A stretch of 64,000 nucleotides of DNA from Isochrysis galbana (taxonomy: Eukaryota; Haptophyta; Isochrysidales; Isochrysidaceae), in assembly GCA_018136815.1 (NCBI GenBank), contig CM030936.1:2879079-2943078 (forward strand). The letters are read 5' to 3'. The notes under the pieces are model-generated. The model saw nothing but the letters and a program-made list of their open reading frames with translations. It made no database searches and had not been told where the DNA came from. Positions 1 through 11,550 of the stretch are shown here, one piece after another; position 1 is the first letter of the stretch; each line of letters opens with the position of its first letter. Both the position numbers and the translations under genes were made by a program.

Positions 1-790
1 GTGCGCACTGCCCAATATGACTCCCAGTAGAAGGCCTTCAGCACATCTATTGGCGTGAACTGCCACGGCTCGTTTAGCGCTTCGACTCCAATCACGGAGG
101 GGAAGTTGCGCAGGGCAATCGCAATCCGTTGTAGCACTTGCACCGTCGTCCGGATATTGTCCCAAGATATGGACGCATAAGTCATCGTCAGCGGATCAAA
201 GGCGCCTTGCCACCCCGCCGAGCGCACCGGCCAGTGGGAAAAGTGGTCGTCGTCCGTCCAAGTTACATTGCGCGCAAGACCAGAATTGTCAAAGCCGTTT
301 TGCGAGTGACGTACCGCGTGAAGGTCAATGAGAACTCTCAGCCCGAGTCGCTCACATCTGCGGATGATGCGCCATAGCTCATCTATGGCTCCATCTGTGC
401 ACCTGCGACGGTGACGGCACCTGGAGCTCAACTGACAGGACAAAGAGGCCTCACAGCAAGCAAGCGGGGCTGCGCGCTCGGCAAGGCCAGTAGGGGCAGA
501 ACTCACCCGATGTACGGTTCATACGGCATCCACATCCAGTCTCCAACTGGTATACGCACGGTATTGATGCCCTGCTGCACAAGCTCGTGCAGGTCTCTGT
601 CGGTGACCCACTTCTGCCAGTGCTCGCGCAGTTGCCGGTTGCCCTCGACGGGTCCAAGACGGTACAGAAGCCATGCATATCGAAGGCGGTGCCGGTCCTC
701 GGCTTGCCCTCGAACTGGTAAAAGAGGCTGGGTGTGATCCAGGGCTGCAGAACATCCAGCCAGCGAGGTTGACGCCACGCAGCGCATGCC
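1..790 (-). CDS. GH5 exo-beta-1,3-glucanase-like glycoside hydrolase (partial, 3' end outside window)
   Basis: Hydrolyses beta-1,3-glucan in the known family; probably secreted or wall/storage-glucan acting. Exon 1 lies at about 507-790 and exon 2 at 1-402, joined by a 104-nt GT-AG intron (403-506). Family landmarks appear in order: RGVNLAGW, PWITPSLF, a HWQKWVTDRDL segment, INTVRIPVGDW, CTDGAIDELWR across the splice, LIDLHAVRHSQNGFDNSG, and ALNEPW with the catalytic acid/base Glu. The nucleophile region lies beyond the left edge. The reading frame slips by one missing base twice, near 751 (TT on the coding strand) and near 651 (CCC). The gene is therefore either a pseudogene or affected by homopolymer sequencing errors. 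The N-terminus and signal peptide are not resolved. The family assignment is secure. Confidence 0.82.
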
Positions 791-2810
791 AAGTACGAGC
801 TCATGATGCGGTGCTCCTCAGACTCCGAGGTATCCCGGTTGCATGTGTACTCAGACAGCTCGGGGATCGGCAGCGCGAGCCGTCGGCGCGAGCGCATCGG
901 CGCGCGGGGCCGCCCGCCGCCCCCCCGGCCTCCCGCGCGCCGGCGCCGATCCGCCACTGCCCGGCTTGGCGCACCAAACAGAAAACACCACCCCCTGCCC
1001 TGTTGGCTGTGTTGGCAAGTAGGAGTAGAGTAGGAGTGCGAATCTTTAGAACTGCGCATCTCTTCCTCTCTTCCTCTTTTCCTCTCCCCCCCCCTCCCCC
1101 GCGTCTCTCTCTCCTCTGGCGGCCTAGAAAATACAAGTCGCGATTTAAATAAAATTCGACCCGACCCCGATTCTCGTAAACAGGGGGTAAAAAATGCGAC
1201 CCCCAAGCGAACCGTAAAACGGCACCATACCGTGAGAAACCCGTACCCCCCGAACAAAACAAAGGATGTAATCTCAAAAATGAACCCCCCTCCAACGCGT
1301 TCCATTGCCCCCTGAGCTGCCCTTGCTGGCCCTTTGGGAGCCGGGAGCCCCAACGGAATAGGCCTAAATAGAAATATGCAATTTTTGGGCCAAAATATGC
1401 AGTGCATGTATGCAAATATGCAAAAAACCCTCCCCAGATATGCTGCAAAATATGCAAAATATGCGGTGGGCGGTGGCGATGGCGGTGGGCGGGCAACGAG
1501 CGGCGGCGGCACGCCATACGTTCACCCTTCGCCCCGCGGGGGAATTCTGGGCGTGATTGCGGGTGGGAACCTGGGGGCCTCCCCTGGGACAACGGGTTAC
1601 TGTCACAACATGAGATGGGAAATGGGAACATTAACGTAAACAGACGCTTGCTCGAGGGGAGGCCCTCGTACAGGTTCTCGTACGACCGGCGGAAGATCCA
1701 CGAGAGGTAGGGTGGGGAGGGGAAAAATCGACTTTTCAGAATTGGGCCCAATTGGCCTTATGATGGCATGGGACACTTTGTTGTGATGGTAGGAATGCAC
1801 CTTCCAAGTCTCAGCTTCTAGTTCTTTCGCGCGCGCGCGCTCTGACGGGCGAAAAATCTCATTTTTTGGTCGGGTGCAATCGACGGGCCCGCTCAGTTGA
1901 GCGTTGCCACTTTGGCGATCGCTTGAAAGCCGCTCATGGTCGCCAACCGGCGTTTTTTTTGCTGGTTGGGTACCGGTGGTTATGGTCGGGTTGAGACACG
2001 AGCTAGCTGCCCATAATTTGAACGTATATCTACATTCTTTTACATACCCCCAACGCAATACACACAGACACACGTTGGGCCGTCGGACCAGCAGTACAAA
2101 AATGAGTCGCCGGGACATCACACCGCCAATCAACCGCCGATACCGGTGAATTCAGCCCCAAATACATGTACAAAACAAGGCAGCGTCCAGCCTGTGCCAT
2201 ATCTCGACGAATAACGCGCGCCACGGCCTGAATTTTGCAGGCGCTGTGGGCACGCGTGAGCGCCAAAGAGCCAACCCCGCAGGGAGGCCATTGGCGATCG
2301 CGCATGCTGAATATCGAGGGCTGGGAGCACTTTACCAACCAAAACACGATCGACCACGCGCGATCTACCCCTCCAAGCGCGCCCGTACCCCCACCAGCAC
2401 TGGCCGCCTTCACATCGCAAGCCCCAACAGAGCGCTTGGCACTCTGGGATCCCTGCGCGGTCGCGAGCGCGGCGACGCCGTCGAGATCGACGCAGATGCT
2501 TCTGGGGGAACTGTGCCCCTCCAGGAATGCCCATCCGACCACCGATGGGAGGCCTCCCTGTCGAGTGCGGGCTAGAATGAGAGGGGCGAACCCTCTACTT
2601 GGCCCATTCCGTAGAGCTGAGCCGAACGGCGACAGTCTTTCTGAGCGCCTTTCGAAACGGGCAGTCCGAGAATCCGTACGTGAATGTCGTGCTCTTTACG
2701 TAAGAGTAGTGATATATTTTTTTCTCCTTACTATCGTTAAAAATATTTTGTTTTTGCTCTTTTTCGTTCAATTTAGGCACTTAATCGGGTAGCTATGGGC
2801 AAACTTACAC
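791..2810. other. Intergenic, repeat-bearing stretch without a convincing gene
   Basis: Long open frames here (for example minus-strand frames across 451-1751) are shadows in GC-rich or CT-rich sequence with no recognisable protein. The region holds a cluster of ATATGCAAAA-type words (1375-1466), a repeat at 1509-1641 shared with 61257-61379, and a GGGAAAAATCGACTTTTCA motif (1717 on) shared with 53258 on. From 2700 to 2780 the sequence is T-rich. Confidence 0.6.
1375..1466. repeat. ATATGCAAA-word cluster
   Basis: The words ATATGCA, AATATGCAAAATATGC and close variants recur at least seven times in about 90 bp. This is a short degenerate array in an otherwise GC-rich neighbourhood. Function unknown. 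Confidence 0.6.
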
Positions 2811-2818
2811 AATGAGAG

Positions 2819-3798
2819 TCATTCCGCGTTGGCTACCGAGGGCTGCATCCCACGCTTCACTAGCTCCGCAGGACTAAACCGCCACCCCATGTGCTTATTG
2901 CGGTTCCAATTACCCTCCGTCAAGACAGACACGAAAACGTTTCTTCCTCTTCGAAGTCCGCATCGGCTGGCCAACGGATGCGCACCGCTCCTGATTGTAG
3001 GATCTTCTGGCAACGCGGGCTCTCTTTATCTGAGGTGCCGTTGGCGATCTGCACGACCTCACCCGCGCACCAAATGAGCATCGCCTTCCGCTTCCCCGTC
3101 TTCTCGTCCAAAGTCCAGTAACGCCAATTGATCTCGATCTCCGCCCCGACAAACTCGTCGTTCAGCTTGGGCGGCTTAGCAGGTTGCCGGTCGCTGGTAA
3201 TATCGAGTTCGCCCTCGATCTCTAGCTCCTCGCGTTTACGCTCAGCCAACTTCAGAAGCTGCTCGGGATCGAGATCTTTGGTTGTCATCGACGTACTCGC
3301 AGCTTGCACCGTTGGCGTGCCCAACTCTTTGAAAGTCTTGCGCTTCATCACGGGCACCGCCGCCCTCCTCGGGAGATTGCCGGTGCGCCGGCGCTGATTT
3401 TCTTCGGTGAGCATCTCCTTCAGCATCTCCGATAGGCTCGCCACCGTGCCGACGGTCGCATCGCTGCTTGACGACCATTGAAGCTTGAAGTGCACAAACC
3501 CGAGGCCGATCACGCGCATCTCGAGTTGCTCGCGGAGCCAATCGAGCTGCTGCTGCGTCGGGTCTGCCGATCGCCCGCCAGGGTGTGCTCCGCAAGTTTT
3601 CGCATCCTTGGCCATTTTAGCGAGGGAAGATCTCATTTCGGTGACAGTGTTGACACCGCAAGTCTCCCAGCGTTGGTACAAGGAGAGGGCGATGGCGTAG
3701 CGCTCCACCAGGGCTTTGAGCTCGTTCTCGGAGTTGGTGCGGCGCTTCATGGCGATGTATTTGTCCAGCTCGGCGTGGTCAGCCTTGTCGATTGCTCG
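2819..3798 (-). CDS. Uncharacterised repeat-type algal protein with a Trp-rich C-terminal domain
   Basis: About 310 residues. The N-terminal half is charged and helical, with a segment LDKYIAMKRRTNSENELK before the first Met at 3750, so the exon probably begins upstream at an acceptor near 3798. The C-terminal half carries a Trp-rich module (EIEINWRYW, LIWCAGEVVQIANG, VRIRWPADADF, MGWRFSPAEL). From memory, modules of this look are abundant in repeat-rich algal genomes and often lie in repeats. I cannot name the family. The frame slips at a TTTT run (2934-2937): the frame ends at CLS, while the conserved-looking continuation NWNRNKHMGWRF lies one frame over and stops at 2819. A single missing T would join them. 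Confidence 0.5.
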
Positions 3799-4877
3799 CT
3801 CATCCCGTACCTACTTAGCCAAATAGGGATGTCTATGAGCTCTTAAGAGTGAACTGCGACTTCCCAATCAAATAAAAGTAATACTACTATATAGAGGGAG
3901 GGCTAGTGGCTAGTGGAGGCTAGTGGGCTTTACCGTTAGACGAGCTAGCTCAAAAAGGGCGTCCTGCTCCTTTGGTGGTAGAGAGTCGTACACGCCGCCC
4001 GTGACGAAGCTCTTTGCCCTTATGCTCTGCGCCACTGCTGATGCCGCCTCCATCGAGATGCCCTTATTTTGTTGAAGTACGCGGTCGTACGTTCCTATCA
4101 CAGGGTGTCTTGTGCCATTTGTGGTTCTATACCGTTAGTGTGCCTTGTGTGGCAGTGCCCCCTAGGTATCTTTTAATCATCTTGTCATGGCGTAGCGCGA
4201 TGGCGGCGCGGCGCGCCGCTCTCTCACCGCCGCCGGGGCTCGCGCTGCGGGCTCCCGGCGATATGGAGCTCCCACCCAGGTAGAGGGGCAGGGCTGGGCT
4301 TGCTGAGCCGACTCTCGCGGACCGCCGCGAGCTGCGCGCGCTCGCGCAGTCGCTTTGGGCTGCATGGCTGCATGGCGACGCATGGTGGCAAGCCCTCCTC
4401 TCTCCCTCTCTTTCTCCCCCTCTGGGAGAGCTGAGAGCTGGTCCCTCTGGGCCCCTTGCTCGGGAGGGGATGGATCTCATTGATCCTTGCTTGTTTGCAC
4501 CCTTGCCCGCATTGCCTCGCCTCGCTCGCGCGCGCTCGCGCGAGCTGCCCCTGTTGATCGCTGCTCGATCCATTCATTGCTGGGCGAGTGCCCCGTCTGG
4601 GTGAGTGCCCCTCTTTCTCTTTCTCTCCACCTCTCCCCCTTCCTTTTGTCTGGGAGAGTTGGGGTCCCGCTGGGCCTCTTTTTCGTTGCGCTGCCGTACT
4701 TTCTCTCTCCTCCCCTACTGGGAGGGTCGGTCCATCTGACCGGCTCGGCTGCGTTGTTGCACTGCCGTCCCTTCTCTCTCCTCCCCAACTGGCGGGAGGG
4801 TTGGTCCATCTGACCGGCTCGGCTGCGCCGTATTCTCTCTCTCTCCTCCCCCACTGGCAGGGTTTGTCACTTTAACT
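3799..4877. repeat. CT-rich intergenic DNA with imperfect tandem repeats
   Basis: From 4380 to 4860 the plus strand is CT-rich. The segment GGTCCATCTGACCGGCTCGG occurs at 4728 and 4803, each followed by CTCTCTCCTCCCC, giving an imperfect tandem repeat of about 75 bp. A small minus-strand frame at 3910-4101 (63 residues) reads like protein and could be an upstream exon of the neighbour at 2819-3798; this is unproven. Confidence 0.5.
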
Positions 4878-5648
4878 TTAACCTCGGCTGCCCGCCAATG
4901 GCTGCAGGACAGGCCCATTGCTGAGCCACGTCTTGTTGCCTGTAGGTGGTGCCCACACCTCACCGGCGAGGCGCATTCTGCCAAAGCGATCGGCGTCCGA
5001 CTCGGCTGCAAGCACCCATGCTTGCACTCGCCTGATGTCGGCGTCGAGATGCGCCGTGAGCAGCAGCGCGAGGAGGAGCACCTCGTGCGATGTCGCGTCC
5101 GCTGCTCCAGGCGCGTAGAATTTTCCACGATCTACGATGCCAGCATCGCCGTCATTGCATATCTCCATGGTGTCGAAGAGACCCGGTTCGTTGTCACGCG
5201 AAGCCTCGCTCTGCGTAGCAACAAATGCCTCAAAAAGATTCCGTTGCTCTGGGGTGAAAGATTCTGTGAGTCGTAAACATTGCTCGAGCGCCTGGACCGA
5301 GCACAGGTTGAATACTGCGCGGTTTGCACTTGCGTGGGTGAGGGGGCGCTCCACCTTGCATGCATCGGGTTCGGAGCGAGCGGCTGGGGTGATTGCGAGG
5401 CAGGGCAGCTCCGCATAAGTGCTTTCGCGCTCTTGATGCGCGTCGGAGCGCGTCGGGTCGCCGTTCATCATGTCACTGGGCAGGGGCATGAGGTGTGGGT
5501 GAGGTGGGGGCAGCGACCAGGATGCTGGCAGGTGAAAAAGGAATAACGGACTCTGAGGATGGCGGGAACGTCGAGGGACCGGTGAGAGGGCCGCTAGGAC
5601 CGTCTCAACCGATTCCCTCTCGTGCGGAGGGGCGGACCGCCGCCACAC
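4878..5648 (-). CDS. Hypothetical protein
   Basis: The open frame is 256 residues. The likely coding part starts near the Met at about 5490 (MPLPSDMMNGDP) and includes helical stretches such as ALEQCLRLTESFTPEQRNLF and a Leu-rich run LLLALLLTAHLDAD. No family is recognised. The first ~55 residues, Pro-rich and low in complexity, are doubtful. An intron may interrupt the frame near 5280. Retained because composition and helix periodicity look protein-like. Confidence 0.35.
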   Translation of the reverse strand: MWRRSAPPHERESVETVLAALSPVPRRSRHPQSPLFLFHLPASWSLPPPHPHLMPLPSDMMNGDPTRSDAHQERESTYAELPCLAITPAARSEPDACKVERPLTHASANRAVFNLCSVQALEQCLRLTESFTPEQRNLFEAFVATQSEASRDNEPGLFDTMEICNDGDAGIVDRGKFYAPGAADATSHEVLLLALLLTAHLDADIRRVQAWVLAAESDADRFGRMRLAGEVWAPPTGNKTWLSNGPVLQPLAGSRG

Positions 5649-5735
5649 TCCTTCTGGAGTGCGGCGAAGGTCTGCCTGTTAGGGTGGGCCGGGGACGTCA
5701 TCGCTTCCCCCCCCCCGCGACGGAAAGGACGGAAA
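5620..5735 (+). repeat. Dispersed repeat, copy 1 (partner 55835-55965)
   Basis: Shares GACCGCCGCC, a TGGAG(T/C)GCGGCGAAGGTC core and GCCTGT(T/A)AGG with a copy near 55.9 kb in the same orientation. Both are followed by a GGGGAA..CTT/CCC tract and an A-run. Probably a short mobile repeat. Confidence 0.55.
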
Positions 5736-5761
5736 AGGGCGGGGGGAATTCGCCCAGTTTC

Positions 5762-6473
5762 TCAAGAAAAAAAACAGCCCGAAGAAGCGACTCGCGGTTT
5801 TTTTTTTGTCTTCCCCTCCCCACCCCTACGAGAGGACCCCGCCGCGATGTCGAAGACGTTGATGAGCCCGTCTCCGATGCGCTTGCCGTCGGCGCCGGTG
5901 GCCGCCTGGCCGAAGAGGACGGCGCCGCCCGCGAGGTCGGTGGTGGCGCGCATGTCGAAGTTGCCGCTGCTGACGCCGCCGCCCGTGAAGGCGTTGTAGA
6001 GCGCCGGGTCGACGAGCCAGACGGAGGAGGTGGCGAGGGCGGTGGCGGCGAGGGTGGAGGCGGCGATGGCGGTGGCGGTGAAGGAGAAGGCGGTGAAGGA
6101 GGAGGCTGTGAAGGAGGAGGCAGCGAGGGCGGAGGCGGCGAGCGGCGAGGGCGGAGGCGGCGAGGGCGGAGGAGGAGCCGGAGGGGGCGGAGACGGAGGA
6201 GGCGGCGAGGCGCGGAGGCGGTGAGGGTGGCGGCGGAGGTGGTGGTGGCGGCGAGGGTGGTGGCGGTGAAGGCGGAGGCGGTGAAGGCGGAGGCAGTGAA
6301 GGCGGAGGCGGCGGAGATGGAGGAGGCCCCCCCGGAACAAAAGTCCAAAGTCCAAAGTATGAAAGTATGCCAAAGCCACTCCCCCTCCGCTCCCCGTAAC
6401 ATGAACATGCCCCTGCCTCTAAGTCTAGGGCTCCACCGTAATCGTAGCCTACAAACAAACAACGTGCATACAC
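5762..6473 (-). CDS. Proline-rich extracellular-matrix-type protein, C-terminal part
   Basis: Two overlapping minus-strand frames share this region. One encodes a PPPSPPPP-type extensin/pherophorin-like tract from a GGC/GGA minisatellite (about 6010-6330). Downstream, in another frame, there is a non-repetitive segment (SSVWLVDPALYNAFTGGG and later DGLINVFDIAA) with an Asp/Asn-rich, dockerin-like turn. A plausible model is one protein whose Pro/Ser linker precedes this C-terminal segment, with the frame lost inside the minisatellite by slippage or an unrecognised intron. The N-terminus is not found. The alternative is that only the short terminal segment is a real exon. Confidence 0.4.
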
Positions 6474-6524
6474 ACGCCTACATGAAGACTCACATCCTCC
6501 ACGCCTTCATGAACCTCTTTACGA

Positions 6525-8060
6525 CTATTTTTGCATAGCTCCTTTGATTTCGTATAGCCCATATTTGTTCAATTCAACGCTCCATCGCTCAAGTAAGGCG
6601 GCCGTGTTGGAGCGACCGTAGGTCAGGCGAAGCGAATCATCTTGAAGCCCAAATAGCGAACTTGGAACCAGCATCAGCCTGGCCCGTGACCGTAGGGCTG
6701 CGGCATACGAGGTGGCGCTTAAGCCCACCGAACCGGTCTGTGTGGCATGCACGCGCACCAAGCAGAACGTCCCCCCACGTGGCTGCGACACTAGGCTCAT
6801 CACATCCGAATTACGTTGTATGAATTGTCCCACGGCCACCAGGTTTTGATGGATGAGCTTCAAGGCGCGTCGCCGTAGGGCATCCTGGTGGGTGAGTGCG
6901 ATGATGGCGAGCGCTTCTGATGGCGCGGGAGGGCATACAGAGATGTAGTCTTTTATCTCGGCAATGCGCGAAAGAAGCCTCTCATCTTGCGATGCAACCC
7001 AGCCGATCCGCAAGCCCGGAAGACCTAGCGTTTTTGATAAACCTGAAAGGGAGATGCCGCGCTCGTAAACATCACATGCAGCAGGCAGTTGAGCTGCTCC
7101 ATGGGGCTGCGCAGCATTCAACGCTCCTCTACCGAAATGGCCAATCGGCACCCCGTTGTGCTCGAGCCCTCTATACATTTCGTCGACGAAAAGATACGCC
7201 TGGTGGCGCCGGCAGAGGTCAATCACGCTTTCCTGCACGTGCTCTCGCGTGCATGATGCATTGCATGCTTTGTTCCCACTGATTGATTGAGACGTGTCGT
7301 TAGTCGGCATGGAACTTGTGGGATGGCCACCCTGATTGAATTGCGAGGCTGACAACATCGCTCCCGTCGGGTTATGTGGCATATTCATGACTATCAAAAC
7401 TTTGCGCTGAGCCGATTTCTTCTGAGACGTAGACTCGAGTAGACGATTGAGATCAGCCACATCAAATGTGACCTCAGGCGGGATCCCAGTAGATTCAGGA
7501 TCGCTAGGACTGTACCGCGGGAACCAAGGTAGCACTTCGCACCCAATCGCCCTCGCCACTTCTGACAGAGACTGGTACGCCGGAGCTGTGTGCACAACAA
7601 CGTCCCCCGCAGACAAGAGTGCACGCATTGTCAAGTAGATTCCTTCCTACAACGCAGGGCAGGAGATGGGCTGATCAACCTTGGTTGGGGCTCCCTTTGA
7701 GCCCTTGCCCTCTTTTCGGGAGCCCCGCACCACATCCACCTGCGGTGCCACGACAATGATCTGATCCGGTCGTATGTAATTGTAGTGAGTCTTTGCGATC
7801 GCCTCTCGCAACCTCGTCCCGCCTGGCTGCTCGGTGTACCCCAGGCTTATGGCCTCAAACGCCTGACGCTCTGTGCTGCTCGCCATTGAAAGCAGCTGGT
7901 GCATCGCCAGCGGCTCGACCTCAGAAGAACTGAGCGAGTCTGCCTGGGCGCGATCGACGGCAGCCCATCCCTCATACCGCTCCACTAGGAAGGGTCTCAG
8001 CTCGCGCGCCGAGGCGGCTGCTGAGAAGCAGCGAGCCGATGGCCGAAGGAGCGCGCGCAT
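6525..8060 (-). CDS. PLP-dependent aminotransferase, class I/II, probably mitochondrial
   Basis: Two exons: 7740-8060 and 6525-7646, with a 93-nt GT-AG intron that restores the frame across APQ|EGIYL, giving about 480 residues. It would transfer an amino group between an amino acid and a 2-oxo acid; the substrate cannot be told. The N-terminus, MRALLRPSARCFSAAASARE, is Arg/Ser/Ala-rich with no acids and looks like a mitochondrial presequence. Core motifs: NMPHNPTGAM (PLP phosphate/ring region), YLFVDEMYRGLE (PLP Asp), and SLSGLSKTLGLPGLRIGW containing the Schiff-base Lys. Oddity: about 33 extra residues (about 7245-7345, rich in Ser/Thr/Asn) interrupt the region between PTGAM and VIDLCRRHQ, where relatives are contiguous. 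This may be an unspliced in-frame intron or a lineage-specific insertion. Confidence 0.85.
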
Positions 8061-8099
8061 CGCCGGCAGCTGGCCCGTCCGAGCGAGAGAGAGAGGGGG

Positions 8100-8410
8100 G
8101 CGGGGGGGGGGAGGGAGAGTTGAAGAGAGAAGAGAAGAGAGAGAGCGAAAGGAAATTGCGAGAGAGAGAGTCTGGCTCGGTCTTCTCTCTTCTTCTCTCT
8201 CACATCTCTTCTTCTTCTTCTTCTTCTCCCTTCTCTTGTACTCTAGGGCTCTACTTAGAAGAGTGTGGCTCGCTCGCTCTCAAACCATTTTACAAGATTG
8301 TCTCTGTTCACACTATTCACACTCAGTACGTGTTCATTCACCAATACATGGGAGTATTTGTCAGTCCAGCCAATTTTCGCGCCTCCCCCCCCCCCCCCCC
8401 CCCCCTCCCC
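8100..8410. repeat. Purine/pyrimidine and poly-C low-complexity tract
   Basis: GA-rich (8090-8170), then CT-rich (8180-8240), then about 18-20 Cs (8388-8406). This lies between the divergent aminotransferase and membrane-protein genes and probably contains both promoters. No clear TATA box was seen. Confidence 0.6.
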
Positions 8411-8461
8411 GCTCCCCGTCAGGCTCCCCCCCCTCCCCACTTGCGCGGCGCGCACCAGCCG

Positions 8462-11004
8462 ATGGCCAACCTCTTCTACGAGAACTTGCCCGACGGGATC
8501 CACGACGTGCTCATCGGGCCACAGAACGGCATCTTTCTCACCGGCTACGATTCCATTCGACGCCTCTGCCTCGTGCTCTACGCCCCCCCTTCGGGCAGCG
8601 GATGCGGGTGCTCTCACAGCTTCCATACCGAGACTATGGCCGTTACACGCCCACCGTGCTTGGCGCGCACGACGCGCAGCGAGGCGCGCTATACATCTTG
8701 CTCTATCAAACGCCCATATCCTGGGGCATTGAGCGCATGTCGCTCTTCCGCATCCACCCGGACTCGGGCGAGCAGACGTTGCTTGCTGACTCGAATGCTC
8801 CATTTTGGGCGCCCACTGCAATGATCCTCCGTGCTGATGGATCCATCCTGGTGGGACTCTCTGGCTACGGTCCGATAATGCGCTACTACGGCTGTAACGA
8901 AACTAATTGTGATGGGCCAGAGACACTCAACACCGCTGCCTCTAACGCCACAGGCAAAGTGGGCATGACAGAGGTGCGCAACCAAGATGGCTCCAATATG
9001 TTGTGCTTAGTGACTGGGGCCGATCAGCTCCTCGGCAGATCTGGGACGATCCTTTGCGAGCGGCCGGATGGATCATTGCATACGATCTGGGCTGAGGAAG
9101 ATGGCACCACGATCCCCAAGGGAGGGGACGAACCAGATGAGAGGGGAGGTATCGCTGATCGGAGTGGTCTGAACGGTGTCCGATCGTCTGTTACGACTGT
9201 TGGAACGCATCCGCCTCCTCAGGGCTCGTCCTTGGTCGAGGGCAGAGCTCTCGCGAGCTGGCGGGCTGCGGCGAAGCATGCGAGTGGTTCGGCCGCTGAG
9301 GCAGAGCTTGCCCGCACCGGCAAGCTTTGGGAGCGCCAGCACCTCTGGCGACCGGTCGATGTACACGACCACCAACCAAGCGAAACCTTGTCTTGGTGGA
9401 TCAACCCAAGATGGCGCGAGACTGTGCTGCTCAGCACGGGCGGCAACGGCCGGCCAGGTTCAGGGAGTTTGAGTTCGAATCCAAACTCGTCGGTGGGCTT
9501 GACGGCTGGTCGATCGGCGCAGAGACCTTGGGCCTACGACATGACGAGCAGCCTCCATGATCCCTCGATCCTTGCGCGTGGCCCTAGTGTAGAGCTCACA
9601 TACCTCGGCAACGGTGGCGACAAGGGAGACCGGGCAGCTGTTGCTCAGACTCCTCGGTATGCTGACTCCATCTTAATCGTTTCTCGGGATCGAATGAGCG
9701 AATTCGGCCTCGAGCAAGGCTCCGTGCACGCCCTCCTTCCTCGGTCGGCTCGTGGCAATGAGACTTGTGATGCTGTGGGATGTTGGGACCCACCTCGTCC
9801 CCTCGCCACTTCGCTCTCCAACCCGCGTGGCGTGGCTGTTGACGAGACTCTGGGCAAATTGTACGTCGTCGAGCAAAATACGCTCCACGGCTCCAATTAC
9901 GAGCTGTTCGAGGGGGATGTTCTCGAATTTTGCGTTGCGGGCTACTACGACTGTTCGGCCGGCCAAAACTCTGGCGAATGCGTGTGTGCCTCAGGCTTCG
10001 GAGGTGCGTGCTGTGATTCTCCAGCTGCAGCTGGCTTTTTCTCTTCAATCCTAGCGACGGCCGGGCTGTGGTCTACCTTTGCTCCTCCTCTTCTTGCCGC
10101 AGCGGCATTACTTTACTTTGGCACTCGTACGCGGCGAGGGTTTAATGATGAGGAAAACTTTCCTCCTAGGGCAACTAGCGGCGCATCAGGGTCACGGCGT
10201 GAAGTTTGCATACAACACTCTAATCACTGGCAATCCAGTGGAAGCTCCCGGGGCCTTCATCCTCTGCGTGAGCCGTTGATGCGCTCACAGGCGAAGGGCA
10301 CCTACACGTCTCTTGCACCGTGCGAGCAGTCGACCTCCGGTGCTAGCTTTGCCGGAGCTGACGTTGGTCCAAATTCTAGTCGTACTTCGTGTAGACCGGG
10401 CGGCTTATCGCCGCAAACAGCTCGTCGTGAGGTGACGTGGGCCTCTCCCGCCAAACTGAGCGCACGAAATTGCAGTTCAACATCCATAGCCTCTCTAGCA
10501 TCGATTGGGGGTTGCTCCACAGATCATGCTCAAGATGCCTGCCGAACGCCTTTGAATCGCGAACTACGAAAATCTAGCCGGGGCAATCCAGCAAAACTAG
10601 TTAGCCATCCCAGCCGAGGCCATAGTACTGGATATTATGCACACGCTGGAGGTAGTGAGAGGCGAGATGAGAATGAAGATGCTGGCCCTCGCCGCAGTAG
10701 CTCTTCCGCGCATTTGTACCACAGTATGGTCATCCTGCCGGATACGCAGAGCGACCCGGTACCAATCGAAGATGCCATGGGGGAGCAATGGCGTTCTAGC
10801 ATACCTCGTCCCAACACACGCTCCGGGCTTGGTGAATGGCTCGCATCAGGCTTTGGGGGCATGGATTTCCTTGAGGAGAGATCGACCGGGACGCCGTGTT
10901 CCACAGGCGGCACGCCTCGCTCCACTTGTGGGACTCCACTCTCATCGTCTGACTGCGGGGCTGGTGACACGTTGGAGCACTCTACTAGGGGCGGCGAGGA
11001 GTAG
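8462..11004 (+). CDS. Type I membrane protein: beta-propeller-like ectodomain, EGF-like module, Ser-rich cytoplasmic tail
   Basis: About 845 residues, taking the ATG at 8462. The ectodomain has NHL/SMP30-type repeats: IERMSLFRIHPDSGEQTLL, PTAMILRADGSILVGLSGYG, NPRGVAVDETLGKLYVVE. It ends in a Cys-rich EGF-like segment (CVAGYYDC...CVCASGFGGACC). One membrane helix follows (about 10024-10115; Ala/Leu-rich, then RTRR stop-transfer), then a tail of about 290 Ser/Arg-rich residues. Likely a surface or vesicle receptor-like protein; the ligand is unknown. The first 40 residues lie in another frame from the rest: the C7 run at 8583-8589 must gain one C to join MANLFYENLPDG to QLPYRDYGRYTP. No signal peptide is visible at this start, so an upstream exon is likely. 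A possible insertion with low-complexity sequence lies at 9120-9560. Confidence 0.6.
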
Positions 11005-11550
11005 AAGCTGGAGGGAAGCAATTGTTCTCGCTTGAAGTCGTGAAGCATGGGTTGTCGATGTTGCCTTGAATGTGCTTGTCTTAAGCCACTTATCTAATGA
11101 TTGGCATGAAACGAACCTCTGGCGAACGCTAATTGCGCATCATCTCGTGGGCGGGCACACGGCGCTGGGAGGGGGGGGGGGGGAGTGTCATGCGCACGCC
11201 GATACGGCGCGGGGCGGGCGGGCGTTTCATGTTCTGTGGTCTAAAGACGAGTTCGACTTAATACAATATTGAACGGATATTATTATTAGTATCAACACAC
11301 CATTGACCATTGATTGTCATTTACTACAAACAATATCGGATTGTAAGCATGATCATGGCGCCCCTGTGGCCTGTGGGTGGAGAATGCTGTTACAGATGGT
11401 CCTCCACCCGCTCCGTCCTATCCTGTCATTTCTTCACTTTCTAAATCCGGCGAGACTTCTCTTCACGTGAGGAGAGGCGACGGGCGACGGACCTCCTCTG
11501 TTCTTTTCTCTTTCTTCTTCTCCTCCCCTTCTCCACGCGCATGTCCTGTT
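11005..11550. other. Intergenic stretch
   Basis: No gene seen. It contains a G13 run (11171) and a locally AT-rich segment (11255-11345) that could hold the 3' end or polyadenylation region of the upstream gene. Confidence 0.5.

Noticed and set aside
451-1751. Long minus-strand ORFs (353 and 316 residues)
   Set aside because: They overlap the GH5 exon in another frame and run through CT-rich and low-complexity DNA. No conserved motif.
1603-2133. 176-residue minus-strand ORF
   Set aside because: Covers repeat sequence and lacks any domain or protein-like periodicity.
9460-9490. tRNA B-box (GTTCGAATCC)
   Set aside because: Lies inside a long coding frame with no cloverleaf around it.
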